The notes under the pieces are model-generated. The model did not search any database. It was not told the origin of the DNA and saw only the letters and a program-made list of their open reading frames with translations. DNA of 64,000 bases. Source: Paratractidigestivibacter sp963605405 (GTDB lineage: Bacteria; Actinomycetota; Coriobacteriia; Coriobacteriales; Atopobiaceae). Below are positions 25,918 through 34,156 of this stretch, piece by piece. The stretch is taken from the NCBI GenBank assembly GCA_963605405.1, contig CAVCUP010000001.1, forward strand, positions 1-64,000, given 5' to 3'. The position numbers and the translations under genes are program-made. Position 1 is the first letter of the stretch. Each line of letters begins with the position of its first letter.

Positions 25918-26005
25918 AAAAAAGCCGCCCGGTTTTACCCAGACGGCAATCACAATCGCTTCGCAAAGCCGCCCGTATCTTTCGGGCTGGCTTCTCACCA
26001 ACCCG
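25918..26005 (-). promoter_or_regulatory. Attenuator-like leader RNA of cstA
   Basis: On the minus strand a hairpin CGGGTTGG/CCAGCCCG (26005-25983) is followed by CGGGCGGCTTT (25975-25965). Then comes a terminator hairpin GCCGTCTGG/CCGGGCGGC (25947-25924) with six Us (25923-25918), only 33 nt before the start codon. The upstream CGGGCGGCTTT is identical to the 3' arm of the terminator, so it can pair with the 5' arm instead, a typical antiterminator arrangement. No known riboswitch consensus was recognised. Confidence 0.65.
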
Positions 26006-26564
26006 CGCTAAATAACAATGGCGATAATGGATAGCTCGGCGATACGCATGTTGTTGAATCCCAATCCCGGTCCATGGCGCCCTTTGCGCCTTCTTTGGAC
26101 GACTGACACTATGGACCGCTGCGTCGACGATACGCCCATAAATCCCGTTCTCTTACATGCCCGAAACACTCTGGACAACCGCTGGTCGATCTTTAGGCCC
26201 CGTTTGCCGACAGCTGTTTGATTTCGAGGTGAATTCAAGCTCGTGTCCTTGCCGGCCTCGCGCATAAACCGGGCCGACGACCGCCCGCGGGGCCCGGAAA
26301 CCCGAGACGGCGGCAGTTTTCTGCGGGTGCCCCGAGTAGGCCCGCAACCGGGGTTTGAGGAGCCGCAGGTAGACGCGTCGCCCGGGAATCGCCCGCAAGC
26401 GCCGAGCGGCAAAACTGCCGCCGATGCCGTTTCCGCCGGCGGCGGCGCGGCCGTACGGCTCTGGTCGTGGGCCACATTCAGTCATTTGCTCGTCGAGAGC
26501 AGTAGGGATCACGGGAAGGGACCTGGCCTCGCGGCGAGAATTCGCGGCGGAAGAAGGCGCCCCC
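26006..26564. other. Gene-free stretch upstream of cstA
   Basis: Several short frames overlap here on both strands, but none has a ribosome binding site or recognisable protein. Probably holds the cstA promoter; no convincing -35/-10 pair was found. Confidence 0.4.
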
Positions 26565-27524
26565 CTACGCCTCCCGCCCCTCCCCGACCGAGCGACGCAA
26601 CTTGACCCAGTCGTAAGCGAGAAGCGCGAGAATCGGGGCATAGAGCACCAAATCGCCAAGGAGGAAGTTGCCGCCGCTCGAGTCGGAACGGACAAAGAAC
26701 AGCCCAGCGGATTCCCCTGCCGTGCCAGCCACCGTCCAGACCGAGAAGAGCACGAAGTTGTTCACCCAATGAATTACGCAGCCGGGCAGGCAGCTGCCGT
26801 AGACGACGTCGGCCAGGTACATGCCGATGCCGGGGATGGCATAGGAAAGAAGCATCAACGCGAGCGCGGCGGGGTCGGCCTGTGATGTCACCTCGGGGTT
26901 TAAGATGTGCCCGAGCACAAAGAGACAGACGCCCACGAGGCCCCAAGCAAGGCATTTGAGGGTAGGGTGAACTGCGTTTCCGCAGGTAGCGCGGATAAAC
27001 GTGCAGCGGTAGACGATTTCTTCCCATGTGGTCTGCATCCACACGAGCGCCGTGCAGATAACGAAGTTTACGATGACGGGCACGGGGCCGACGGGGTTCA
27101 GCTCGACGGAATCGCGCGTGCCGAGGGCTCCATCCAGCGCAATCGTGAACAGAAAGCCGACGAGCCATGCGAGAACCAGGCGAACGCATTGCCGGCGGTC
27201 GACGGAGCCGCGCGTGCCGATGACGAGTTCGCGCAGCGACGTGGCCAGGACCCTGCGCGAGAGCCGGGCCGTCACGGCGAGGGAGCAGGCGAAGCCGCCG
27301 AGGAGGCAGACCGTCTCGGAGAGCCAGTACCAGTCCCCGGACGTCTTCCAGAAGAACTTCACAACGGCGAGCGGCACCTGGGCGGCGAAGCCGAGTGCCA
27401 CGGCGAGCACGAAGAAGAGCACCCAGCGACTCGCGGGCGCCTCGTTGGGGGCCCAGGTGTCTGGCCGGTCACCTCTGCACCCACGGGGGCGAGCCCCACC
27501 GCTGTTGCGTACCTGATTCATCAT
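26565..27524 (-). CDS. CPBP-family intramembrane metalloprotease
   Basis: 319 residues with about eight hydrophobic segments. The CPBP (CAAX protease / bacteriocin-processing, Abi) family is glutamate-dependent. The signature is visible as TTWEEIVYRCTFIR (EExxxR), VLGHILNP, and HWVNNFVLF (HxxxN type). Members process bacteriocins or give self-immunity, and some cleave membrane proteins. ATG at 27524 has GAAGGGG upstream and is followed by a second Met codon. A CGTTTCCGCAGGT 13-mer lies inside the coding region. The gene is divergent from the integrase at 28166, with repeat array b between them. Confidence 0.88.
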   Translation of the reverse strand: MMNQVRNSGGARPRGCRGDRPDTWAPNEAPASRWVLFFVLAVALGFAAQVPLAVVKFFWKTSGDWYWLSETVCLLGGFACSLAVTARLSRRVLATSLRELVIGTRGSVDRRQCVRLVLAWLVGFLFTIALDGALGTRDSVELNPVGPVPVIVNFVICTALVWMQTTWEEIVYRCTFIRATCGNAVHPTLKCLAWGLVGVCLFVLGHILNPEVTSQADPAALALMLLSYAIPGIGMYLADVVYGSCLPGCVIHWVNNFVLFSVWTVAGTAGESAGLFFVRSDSSGGNFLLGDLVLYAPILALLAYDWVKLRRSVGEGREA

Positions 27525-27619
27525 GGCTACCCCTTCGACATACGACGGGACGCAATCGCTACCCGGCCCCCATGCTAGCACCACGCATGGGCAGAAGGCG
27601 CAGCGCCGTTCATGGACGG

Positions 27620-27883
27620 CCGCAAAAATACCCGACCGCTGGCGCGGGAAGAGGGCCCTTGCTAAATAACCCCAACCGCTGGCAGAACAAGAGGACCCTT
27701 TGCTAAGAAACCCCAGTCACTGGCACGGGCTCCATGCCAGCGGACGGGGTTTCTTAGCGAGGGGGCGTCGAGAGGTGCCAGCGGTGGGAGTTTCTTAGCG
27801 AGGCTAAGCAAGCAAGTGCCAGCGAGTGGCGTTTCTTAGCGAGAAGGTACGGGGAGGGCCAGCGGACAGGTTTTCTTAGCAAG
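27620..27883. repeat. Intergenic inverted array, 41-bp period (array b)
   Basis: Left-hand units start GCTAA at 27661 and 27702 (41 bp apart), with a degenerate one before, and contain CCGCTGGC-like ends. Right-hand inverted units start TTTCTTAGC at 27750, 27791, 27832 and 27872 (41, 41 and 40 bp) with GTGCCAGCG in each. The centre is a palindrome around 27732. It shares its motif with array d at 60.7-61.2 kb. Confidence 0.85.
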
Positions 27884-28165
27884 GATACGCCGCTGATGAA
27901 GGCAGGGCAGGAACGGGGAGTGTCGACGCCTTGTACGCGCACGCCCCATGCCGCGCGCGGCGCCGCGTCCCCCGCTCACGCGTCCTAGCATTGCTGTTCC
28001 AGGCGAAACCCATAACTGCAATCCATGCATGAACCTGGGGAAAGGACGGTGACGGCATATGTCGTCCACCAAACAACGATGCATAGTCCCTCGCCAAGGC
28101 CAACGCAACCGCACGCCTCCCCGCTCGCGTGAGCAAGCCCGCAACGATAAGGCGGCGATGCTGCC
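27884..28165. other. Gene-free stretch between array b and the integrase
   Basis: No gene supported; short frames lack ribosome binding sites. It may hold the integrase promoter and an attachment site, but I cannot point to either. Confidence 0.35.
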
Positions 28166-29386
28166 ATGAGGCGCCTGAACAGCAGGGGCTGCATCGTGCA
28201 ATTGGAAAAAGACAAGCCGCGGGCGCGCTGCCGCAAATGGCAGCTGCGCGTGAGCACTGGCAAAAGCCCGGCTGACGGCAAGTACCACTGCCGGACACGC
28301 AGGGTGGCCTGCACCTACACAGAGGCCAAGCAGCTGCTCGCCGATTTCGCTGACGAGGTTGAGGCCGAGCTGAACCCGAGCCAGGCGCCCCGTACTTTCC
28401 AAGAAGAATGCGAGCGACTGCTCAAGAACCGCCGCGCATCGGGCAACTTCTCCGACGCCCGCCTCCGTTCGTTGGAAAACGAGCTCAAAACCGCCTGCAT
28501 GCACCTGGGCCACGCCAATTTCTGCGAGGTGACCCCAGGCATGCTCAACGATATGTACGCGAAGTTGCGCTCGGGCAAAGGAACGCTTTCCGGCAAGCCC
28601 GCCACCGGCACCTACGTGCGAACTATCCACCGCGCCGTGAGCCTGGTATACAACCAGGCCTTAAAAGAAGAACGGTGCAAGCGCAACCCGTGCCATCACG
28701 CCGAGCCGCCAAAGAGCGACTCGAAGCCGCGGCAAGCACTGTCCGCGAGTCAGTTCAATCGCCTCTCGACAGGATTGGACCCCACTCGCGAGCACGACCT
28801 GGCTTGGCTTCTCGCCGCCACGATGGGCCTTCGCCGTGGAGAGATATGCGGGCTATCCTGGGGCGACGTGAACTTCGACGAGGGGCTGGTTGACGTCCAC
28901 CACAGCTATGACAGGAACCGCAAACTGAAGTGCACCAAAACCGTCGCCGGAATGCGCCTCCTTCCGTTGACCCCGGAATTGGCTTCAGCGTTAGAGAGGC
29001 ATCGCCGAGCCCAACTCGATCGCGGCCTTCACTGCGGCGCGAGCGACCCCGTGGTGGTCACGCGAAAAGGAACGCGCGTGCACCCCGACATCATGGAGCG
29101 CTGGTGGAACCACGACCGCGAGAAGCTGGGGCTTTCCGGTATCTGCCTGCACGAACTTCGCCACAGCTACCTGACCGCGCTCGCCCGCGCGGGCGTGCAC
29201 CCCAGCGTTATGCAGGAGCTCGCAGGGCATGCCACCAGCAAGATAACCATGGAGATATACACGCACGTGAACATGGACGGCAAACGCCAGGCTGCCGAGC
29301 AGCTGAGAAGGTCCATGAGCACTTCAGGGCCGTCGAGCGGCACGGCTAACCTCTCGGAAAGCGAAACGTTCCTTCGGCTCCTATAA
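28166..29386 (+). CDS. Tyrosine recombinase (phage-type integrase)
   Basis: 406 residues, complete. An N-terminal beta-sheet arm-binding domain of the AP2-like type (about 10-60) precedes a SAM-like core-binding domain (about 70-180) and the catalytic domain. All catalytic residues are visible: Arg in MGLRRGEICGLSW, His-x-x-Arg in LHELRHSYLTAL, His in LAGHATSKITM, and the nucleophile Tyr in EIYTHV. The start is not certain; AAGGCGG lies 12 nt upstream. It marks the left part of the accessory island and is probably the enzyme that brought it in. Confidence 0.92.
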   Translation: MRRLNSRGCIVQLEKDKPRARCRKWQLRVSTGKSPADGKYHCRTRRVACTYTEAKQLLADFADEVEAELNPSQAPRTFQEECERLLKNRRASGNFSDARLRSLENELKTACMHLGHANFCEVTPGMLNDMYAKLRSGKGTLSGKPATGTYVRTIHRAVSLVYNQALKEERCKRNPCHHAEPPKSDSKPRQALSASQFNRLSTGLDPTREHDLAWLLAATMGLRRGEICGLSWGDVNFDEGLVDVHHSYDRNRKLKCTKTVAGMRLLPLTPELASALERHRRAQLDRGLHCGASDPVVVTRKGTRVHPDIMERWWNHDREKLGLSGICLHELRHSYLTALARAGVHPSVMQELAGHATSKITMEIYTHVNMDGKRQAAEQLRRSMSTSGPSSGTANLSESETFLRLL

Positions 29387-29536
29387 GAGATAACGCCCAG
29401 TACTACCGAGAATGACCGTCGTCTTTCCCGCTTGATAAGCCCGATTGCGTAATACCGGAGGCTGCGGCAGCCTTATTAGCGCCGCTGCAGCCTCCGGAGC
29501 TGTTGCCGGATTTAACCCGCCTTGGCACGGCTATCA

Positions 29537-29725
29537 TCACGCTGACCCGCGGCTTCCCCACCAAACCGGCCCGCGAGGAGGATAATCCCAGCCGGCCTCA
29601 AAGGCTTCCTCAGGCGTCATGACTTCGGTTTTCCCGCAGGACTCGCACACATGAAGAAGCTTCGCATTCTTCCATTTTTCAAGGTTCTCGGAATATCCTC
29701 CGACGCCTTCCTCAGAGAAATTCAT
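29537..29725 (-). CDS. Small protein with a CxxC motif, phage-associated type
   Basis: 62 residues. Contains HVCESCGKTEVMTPEEAFEAG followed by WDYPP, resembling short zinc-ribbon-like proteins seen in Coriobacteriia mobile elements, though only one CxxC pair is present, so a second metal-binding pair may have been lost. GGAG lies 9 nt before the ATG. Function unknown. It lies downstream of and opposite to the integrase. Confidence 0.55.
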   Translation of the reverse strand: MNFSEEGVGGYSENLEKWKNAKLLHVCESCGKTEVMTPEEAFEAGWDYPPRGPVWWGSRGSA

Positions 29726-29802
29726 GTCCCCTCATCTCCGAATCTTTAGCATGCCGGTTGCCGGTTCGATCCAAAGCGGTTATCTCCAGGCTGCGACAAG
29801 AC

Positions 29803-30144
29803 CTAAGCGACAAGGGGCATCGCATCAATGTCGTACTCGACCATGATGTCGCACGCGCCATGGGTGTTCGCCATCATGAGCTCAGCCCGAAGACGGCGGT
29901 TCTCGGCAACGAGACGAGAAATCAACTCCCAGGGATCCGGCTGAGAAGCACGCGCTGACTCGACCATAGAACGAAGCTCGAGATTGCGATAAAGCGTCGA
30001 CCGACTAACGCCCGACTCGTAAGCCACAGAATAAAAGTCGACCTTAGCAGGGCGATTGAGTAGACGAGAGACCGCCGCCTCCACACGACTTGCCTCGGCC
30101 TCGCAGCGCTCGGCATTTAGCCTCATCAGCACGCTTTGACCCAT
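29803..30144 (-). CDS. DUF6262-like helix-turn-helix protein (transposition accessory type)
   Basis: 113 residues. The N-terminal half carries a helix-turn-helix (VDFYSVAYESGVSRSTLYRN), the C-terminal half an amphipathic helix (LISRLVAENRRLRAELMM) suggesting dimerisation. This layout matches small TnpC/DUF6262 proteins that accompany Tn554-like tyrosine transposases. ATG at 30144 has an excellent AAGGAGG site; upstream in-frame residues were excluded for that reason. It is transcribed opposite to the integrase at 28166, so a functional link is only inferred. Confidence 0.65.
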   Translation of the reverse strand: MGQSVLMRLNAERCEAEASRVEAAVSRLLNRPAKVDFYSVAYESGVSRSTLYRNLELRSMVESARASQPDPWELISRLVAENRRLRAELMMANTHGACDIMVEYDIDAMPLVA

Positions 30145-30358
30145 AGTGCCCTCCTTGCTCAACCTTCGTTGTCTACGTTTAAACCGACCACATCCGCACC
30201 GCAGTACAAAAAACAACGATTGCGACGCCTACATAAGAGCAATCGTCCCGAGCCGCCCAAAAGACAGAGCCGTTTTCCCAATACATTTCGATCAGAAGAC
30301 AAAGCGCGAGCTAAAACCGAATCTGCCCGCAACGAAACGAAACGCCAGCAGGCCGCTT

Positions 30359-30727
30359 CTAGACATCCTCCTCAAACTTGCCTGAGTCCAGTACCATCCG
30401 CTTGATGTTGAAGCCCTCATACTCATACGGGCTGAACACATAGTCGAAGGGATACGTCGGCTCAGCCACCTCATCCTCTTCATCCTCGTCATCATCGTCA
30501 GGTTCTGGGCCCCAATAGGGATATTGGTCACCGCTCCATTCATAGACCTTCCAGCGCCCCCATTCCCGCGATCCGCGCGTAGGCCGCTCAATCGCCCCCT
30601 CTATCCGTTCGATATAGTTCACTGCGCCAGACAAAGTCGTATAAGCGGCCATGACGCACTCGTAGTATTCGTCGCAATCGCAGCTAAATGCATGCACAAC
30701 ATAAATAGTTGCATTTTGATCAGACAT
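30359..30727 (-). CDS. Hypothetical acidic protein
   Basis: 122 residues, family not recognised. The N-terminus reads IYVVHAFSCDCDEYYECVMAAY and is followed by an aromatic-rich EWGRWKVYEW segment and a run of Asp/Glu (about residues 77-88). No signal peptide or membrane segment. A strong GGGAGGGG ribosome binding site lies 5 nt before the ATG, which supports a real gene. The lower GC content and lone position are typical of mobile-element cargo. The acidic, soluble character would fit an anti-defence or DNA-mimic role, but nothing proves it. Confidence 0.6.
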   Translation of the reverse strand: MSDQNATIYVVHAFSCDCDEYYECVMAAYTTLSGAVNYIERIEGAIERPTRGSREWGRWKVYEWSGDQYPYWGPEPDDDDEDEEDEVAEPTYPFDYVFSPYEYEGFNIKRMVLDSGKFEEDV

Positions 30728-30903
30728 AACCGCCCCTCCCAGATAATCAAATCGTCAACGCTTGGCCATACAGTGAACCACGCCAATCGCTCGGACTGCA
30801 ACAGTCGCATCAGGAACTATTTCGGCCCGGGAGCGCAGCACGCAATCGCCTCAAGAACACCGCCCAGATAAACTGCTCACTCTCCCCGCAATCCCCGAGC
30901 TTT

Positions 30904-30933
30904 CACGCTGAATTCGCGGCATTTTTCAGCGTG
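30904..30933. promoter_or_regulatory. Orphan copy of the AbiEi operator
   Basis: CACGCTGAA (30904-30912) and TTCAGCGTG (30925-30933) form a perfect inverted repeat with a 12-bp spacer. The same arms and spacer occur directly upstream of the abiEi gene at 36228-36256. No abiE gene follows here; the nearest downstream gene is the RelB-like antitoxin at 31161. Confidence 0.7.
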
Positions 30934-31075
30934 TAAGTACACTCCGGAGAACCCGCTCCCCAGATTCGTGAGAAGGCTTCAGCGACGAAGCAAACGCACC
31001 CGCCAAGGCCATCCACCAAAAACCAGGCGATCTGGGATCCATATGCGTCAATTTCCCAACACATCTGTTAGGTTC

Positions 31076-31103
31076 TTGACATGACGCATTGCGCCGACAT
31101 ACG
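31076..31103 (+). promoter_or_regulatory. Promoter of the RelB-like gene
   Basis: A perfect -35 TTGACA lies at 31076-31081; CATACG at about 31098-31103 is a weak -10 at 16 bp. Three GACAT copies in the following 35 bp could be regulator contacts. Confidence 0.5.
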
Positions 31104-31160
31104 CGACATCACGGTCGATTGCCACGGCCTCGTTACGTAACCCAAACAAGGAGGCAAACC

Positions 31161-31427
31161 ATGAGTTGTTCCGTAACCGTGAGAGTAGATGAGTCCACCA
31201 AGAGCCACGCCGCCGCGATCGCAGAGGACTTCAGCCTCGACCTGTCCAGCGTGCTGCGCGCCTACATGAAGCAGATCGTCCGCGAGAACAGGATCCCCCT
31301 CGCGCTCGAGGGCCCCGTGCCCAACGACGAGTCCCTCGCCTCCATCGAGGAGGCGGAAAGCATCATCGTGGAGGGCCGCAAGGGCCACTCCTCCGCCAGA
31401 GAGATGTTCGCCGCCATGGAGGACTAG
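31161..31427 (+). CDS. RelB/DinJ-family antitoxin
   Basis: 88 residues. A ribbon-helix-helix N-terminus (SVTVRVDESTKSHAAAIAED) is followed by the LSSVLRAYMKQIVRENRIP segment typical of RelB/DinJ antitoxins. ATG has a consensus AAGGAGG site 6 nt upstream. Normally it pairs with a RelE/YafQ mRNA interferase; here only a remnant of that toxin follows, so this is an orphan antitoxin. It may still repress its promoter or neutralise related toxins. Confidence 0.85.
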   Translation: MSCSVTVRVDESTKSHAAAIAEDFSLDLSSVLRAYMKQIVRENRIPLALEGPVPNDESLASIEEAESIIVEGRKGHSSAREMFAAMED

Positions 31428-31429
31428 CG

Positions 31430-31540
31430 ATAAGGCTCGACGCCCAGCACACCTCGCAGTTCAAGCGGAACAAGAAGCAGCTCGAGAATAAACAAATCGA
31501 CCTGGGGTCTCTCTACGTGTTCATCGGCATGAAAACCCGT
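31430..31540 (+). pseudogene. YafQ/RelE-type toxin remnant
   Basis: Beginning 2 bp after the antitoxin stop, the frame reads RLDAQHTSQFKRNKKQLENK, which fits the first 25-30 residues of YafQ-like toxins (the FKRxxK pattern). The expected ATG reads ATA, and homology stops near 31540, where repeat C begins. Start loss plus truncation make it non-functional. The remaining open frame to 31759 runs through the repeat and has no protein character. Confidence 0.7.
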
Positions 31541-31680
31541 CCGCAAGGACCCCTAGAGTTTCCAACACTTCGGCCCCCGCATAGGCGACCGCACCCGAAA
31601 CGCCCCGCAGGTCACGCCGCTAAAATCCCGCGCACCGCCGCCCCGACCGAGAGGGCAAGGCCCAGCGGCTGGCGTCGCCC
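31541..31680. repeat. Unit-boundary repeat, copy C (short, degenerate)
   Basis: CGCAAGGACCCCTAGAGTTTCCAACAC-type sequence at the left and GGCAAGGCCCAGCGGCTGGCG at the right match the corresponding parts of copies A (33861-34115) and B (36105-36190). It truncates the YafQ remnant on its left and ends about 100 bp before the AbiEi-like gene. Confidence 0.65.
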
Positions 31681-31748
31681 GTCAAGTCACGATTCCGTGA
31701 TTAACGAGACCAACGCCGTTACCTTTAATTACTGCACTTGTTATACAG

Positions 31749-31771
31749 TTTGTATCTAGTTCAGATACAAA
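31749..31771 (+). promoter_or_regulatory. Operator upstream of the AbiEi-like gene
   Basis: TTTGTATCT and AGATACAAA form a perfect 9-bp inverted repeat with a 5-bp spacer, ending 10 bp before the start codon. TATACA at about 31742-31747 is a plausible -10 next to it. This is the position expected for autorepression by an antitoxin. Confidence 0.65.
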
Positions 31772-31781
31772 GGCAGGCAAT

Positions 31782-32567
31782 ATGGCAAGGACGATAACAA
31801 AGGGCCTGGCTCCGGTAGTGGAGCGCCTGGAGCTCGACCGCCCGCAGGTGGTTACCCTGCGCGACATCGAGCGCATCTGCGCCGAGGAGGGCGTGGGGAC
31901 CGAGCCGCGCGTCGTGGCGTCGCGCCTGAAGAGCGCCGGCTGGCTGCTTTCCTGCGGCACCAGGGGCGCTTGGGAGTTCGCCCCGGCGGAGCTGGCGGGC
32001 CCCTACTCCAGCTACGACCCGCTGCTGCCCGTGAAGGCCGCCGCCGCGAAGAACCCCGCGGCCGATCCGCTGCTGCGCGGGCAGACGGCCGCGTGGGCCA
32101 TGGGCCTCGCCGACCGCGTGCCGTCCACCGTCGAGGTCGCGCTCGAGCCCGGCCGCCGCGCGGCGCTGCCCGACGGCGTCTCCTCCTGCGCGTACAGGAC
32201 GGCGCTGCCGGCGAAACGGGCGAAGGGCGCGATGTCGCTCGCGCCGGAGGCGGTGCTGGTGCAGATGGCCGAGCGCCCGTCATCGGTGAGGTCGTGGTCG
32301 AGCGCCGCAGAGTGGCTTCCCGACGTCATGGCCGAGATGGACGCCGGCGCCACGCTCGAGGAGCTCGCCGGCAGGTCCGCCGCCACGTCGCAGCGCGCAG
32401 GCTACCTGCTGCAGGGCGCGCGGCCCGACATAGCCGACGCCGTGTACGCGGCGAGGCCGCCGAGGAGCACGGCGAGGTTCGGCCGGGGAGAGGCCATAAG
32501 GTCGAGCGCGAGATGGATGGTGGCGGACGCCGAGCTGCCCTGGAACCCGTGCCAACTCCTCACTTGA
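31782..32567 (+). CDS. AbiEi-like antitoxin / winged-helix regulator, orphan
   Basis: 261 residues. The N-terminal winged-helix region (VVTLRDIERICAEEGVG ... VASRLKSAGWL) and the following domain resemble type IV AbiEi antitoxins, which repress their own promoter and counter a nucleotidyltransferase toxin. No AbiEii-type partner follows; instead there is a gene-free stretch and an abortive-infection gene remnant on the other strand. Codon use is very GC-rich (Ala, Arg, Pro). The perfect inverted repeat just upstream supports autoregulation. Family assignment is moderate. Confidence 0.65.
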   Translation: MARTITKGLAPVVERLELDRPQVVTLRDIERICAEEGVGTEPRVVASRLKSAGWLLSCGTRGAWEFAPAELAGPYSSYDPLLPVKAAAAKNPAADPLLRGQTAAWAMGLADRVPSTVEVALEPGRRAALPDGVSSCAYRTALPAKRAKGAMSLAPEAVLVQMAERPSSVRSWSSAAEWLPDVMAEMDAGATLEELAGRSAATSQRAGYLLQGARPDIADAVYAARPPRSTARFGRGEAIRSSARWMVADAELPWNPCQLLT

Positions 32568-32856
32568 TTAGCAAATCCTCGGCCACAAGCATCGCTTAAA
32601 CAGAAGCATCCCCTTAGTCACAAACCAGCGAAAACGGAATGACGCGCAACGCCACCAAGGCGAAAAAGCTCGAAGAAACTCAAGCACAGGCCACGCGCTA
32701 AATCAAATCCGTTCATATGAATGACAAACCAATGACCCCAAGATTGGCTAGCTGCTCGCGCCTTGGCCCATCGCGCAACTCACTCTCCCTGGGATCGCGC
32801 TCGAGAGCCGTAAACAGTGTTTCGTCTCTTCTTCACGCACAGGAAGTAGCTCATAC
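32568..32856. other. Gene-free AT-richer stretch
   Basis: No gene or structured element seen between the AbiEi-like gene and the terminators of the Abi remnant. Base composition is clearly less GC-rich than the core genes. Confidence 0.4.
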
Positions 32857-32892
32857 AAAAAAATAGGGGGTTTCCTCTTTCGAAGACCCCCC
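32857..32892 (-). terminator. Strong intrinsic terminator
   Basis: On the minus strand GGGGGT and ACCCCC close a hairpin followed by TA and seven Ts, 44 bp downstream of the Abi remnant. Confidence 0.85.
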
Positions 32893-32896
32893 TTGC

Positions 32897-32914
32897 AAAA
32901 CGGCAAGCCGTTTT
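32897..32914. terminator. Second small hairpin terminator
   Basis: AAAACGGC and GCCGTTTT pair around AA, symmetrical for both strands, directly adjacent to the first terminator. Confidence 0.55.
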
Positions 32915-32935
32915 TCGCTGTAAAATCAATCTACC

Positions 32936-33617
32936 CTATCCAGCCAAATTATCAAGCTCTCCCTCAACGGTCTCCACAGAAAACCATGCGTCAATGATCT
33001 TCGTGAGGAATGCGAAGCCCGAGAGAACCTGCACATTGCCAGCGTAATAGCCCAGATTCCGATTCATTCTCTCCACAAACTGAGCGAGTTCATTGCATTT
33101 ATGCTCATGGATCCCTTTAGAGGCAAGCCGCGTATGCATGTACAGCGTCGTCACAATCTGCTGAAGGCGCTCGTTGCTCATTTTCGATCTACGCTGGCCC
33201 GGGCCTATACCATTAATCTCGCCAAGCGCCTGCATAACCAGGTAGCCCGCTTTATGCTTCGGCGTTCCAGCAGTCATATTGTTGATGATGCAATTGTTGT
33301 GTGCACATGCATTGCGCAGGCCTTTCACACTTTGGAGCAGGTAGAAATCGTCAACCATGCCACGATCGCCGAACCTATCAGCGCAGAACTTGTAGAAGTG
33401 CACGAACGTCCCAAAGGTTATAACCTCCATAAAGGCCCAGGCCGGGTACCCAAAGTCCGGATACTTTGCGACAAGAGAAGCAACATAGGGACTCGACTTT
33501 CCCCGCATGATTTCGTCCTTGGCTTTGTTGTGGGCGGTACCGTCCTTATCAAGCCGATCATAGCTAGCAAGAAAATCCGAGACAACAGCGTAGCCGTCCT
33601 CCCCGCTCGCTTCAATC
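32936..33617 (-). pseudogene. Abi_2-type (HEPN) abortive-infection protein, 5' truncated
   Basis: About 227 residues remain. The body contains PAWAFMEVITFGTFVHFYKF and the HEPN ribonuclease motif RNACAHNN (Rx4-6H). Intact Abi_2/AbiD-F proteins have about 100 more residues at the N-terminus; here homologous sequence ends at about 33617, where repeat A starts, and the frame simply continues into the repeat. Loss of the first HEPN helices makes activity doubtful. Two terminators lie downstream. AT-richer than the core genome, consistent with transfer. Confidence 0.75.
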
Positions 33618-34124
33618 TTGCCGGTCACAACCCCTCGCAACAAGTCGCAACATCGTTGTCGCAACCCCAACAAAACGCAACGATCCGTAACAGAACGACT
33701 CATCTACCTGGAATTTTGCAGATGGCTGTTTTATTTGTACCAGACAACCCCTGAGGGGTTGTCTATCTCAAATGGACGAAGGAACGCGAATCGAAACAGA
33801 TTTTGATTAACCGATCTATACGTTTCGAGGGCCACGGGCATGGCTTGCGGAGGGGGGCGGACGCAAGGGCCCTGGAGAGTTTCCAACACCGCGGCGCGGC
33901 GGGCGGAAACGCTCAATGAATGATGCCCGCGCGCCGCGCTATTGAAAACTCCCGCGCGGTCGCCGCAACGAAGCAATCCACTGGCGCGGGCACTCGGGGT
34001 TTCCAACAACGCGGCGCGGCGGGCGGGTTGGGTGTGGGACCCACCCGCCGCGCCGCGTCGTTGGAAACCCGTGCACCGGCAACCCAAAAGAAAGGACAAA
34101 GCCCGGCGGCTGGCGCCGCCGGGC
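33618..34124. repeat. Unit-boundary repeat, copy A (longest)
   Basis: Starts TTGCCGGTCACAACCCCTCG. Contains iteron-like TCGCAAC motifs (33635, 33645, 33659), a perfect 21-bp palindrome GACAACCCCT-G-AGGGGTTGTC core (33743-33763), alternating inverted blocks built on GTTTCCAAC and GGCGCGGCGGGCGG (33878-34075), and a terminal hairpin GCCCGGCGGC/GCCGCCGGGC (34101-34124). No protein is encoded. The left end truncates the Abi gene; the right end lies 96 bp before yefM. Confidence 0.85.
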
Positions 34125-34156
34125 AGGCATCGAAAGACCTAGAGAAACTACTTAAA

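Noticed and set aside
26008..26695. Overlapping short frames on both strands upstream of cstA and over the CPBP gene end
   Set aside because: No ribosome binding sites and no protein-like pattern; one overlaps the real CPBP gene in another frame.
31517..31759. Arg/Pro-rich open frame after the toxin remnant
   Set aside because: It runs through repeat C and reads as low-complexity translation of GC-rich repeat DNA.
33718..34142. Several short frames in repeat A on both strands
   Set aside because: They come from the inverted GC-rich blocks and are not preserved between copies A and B.
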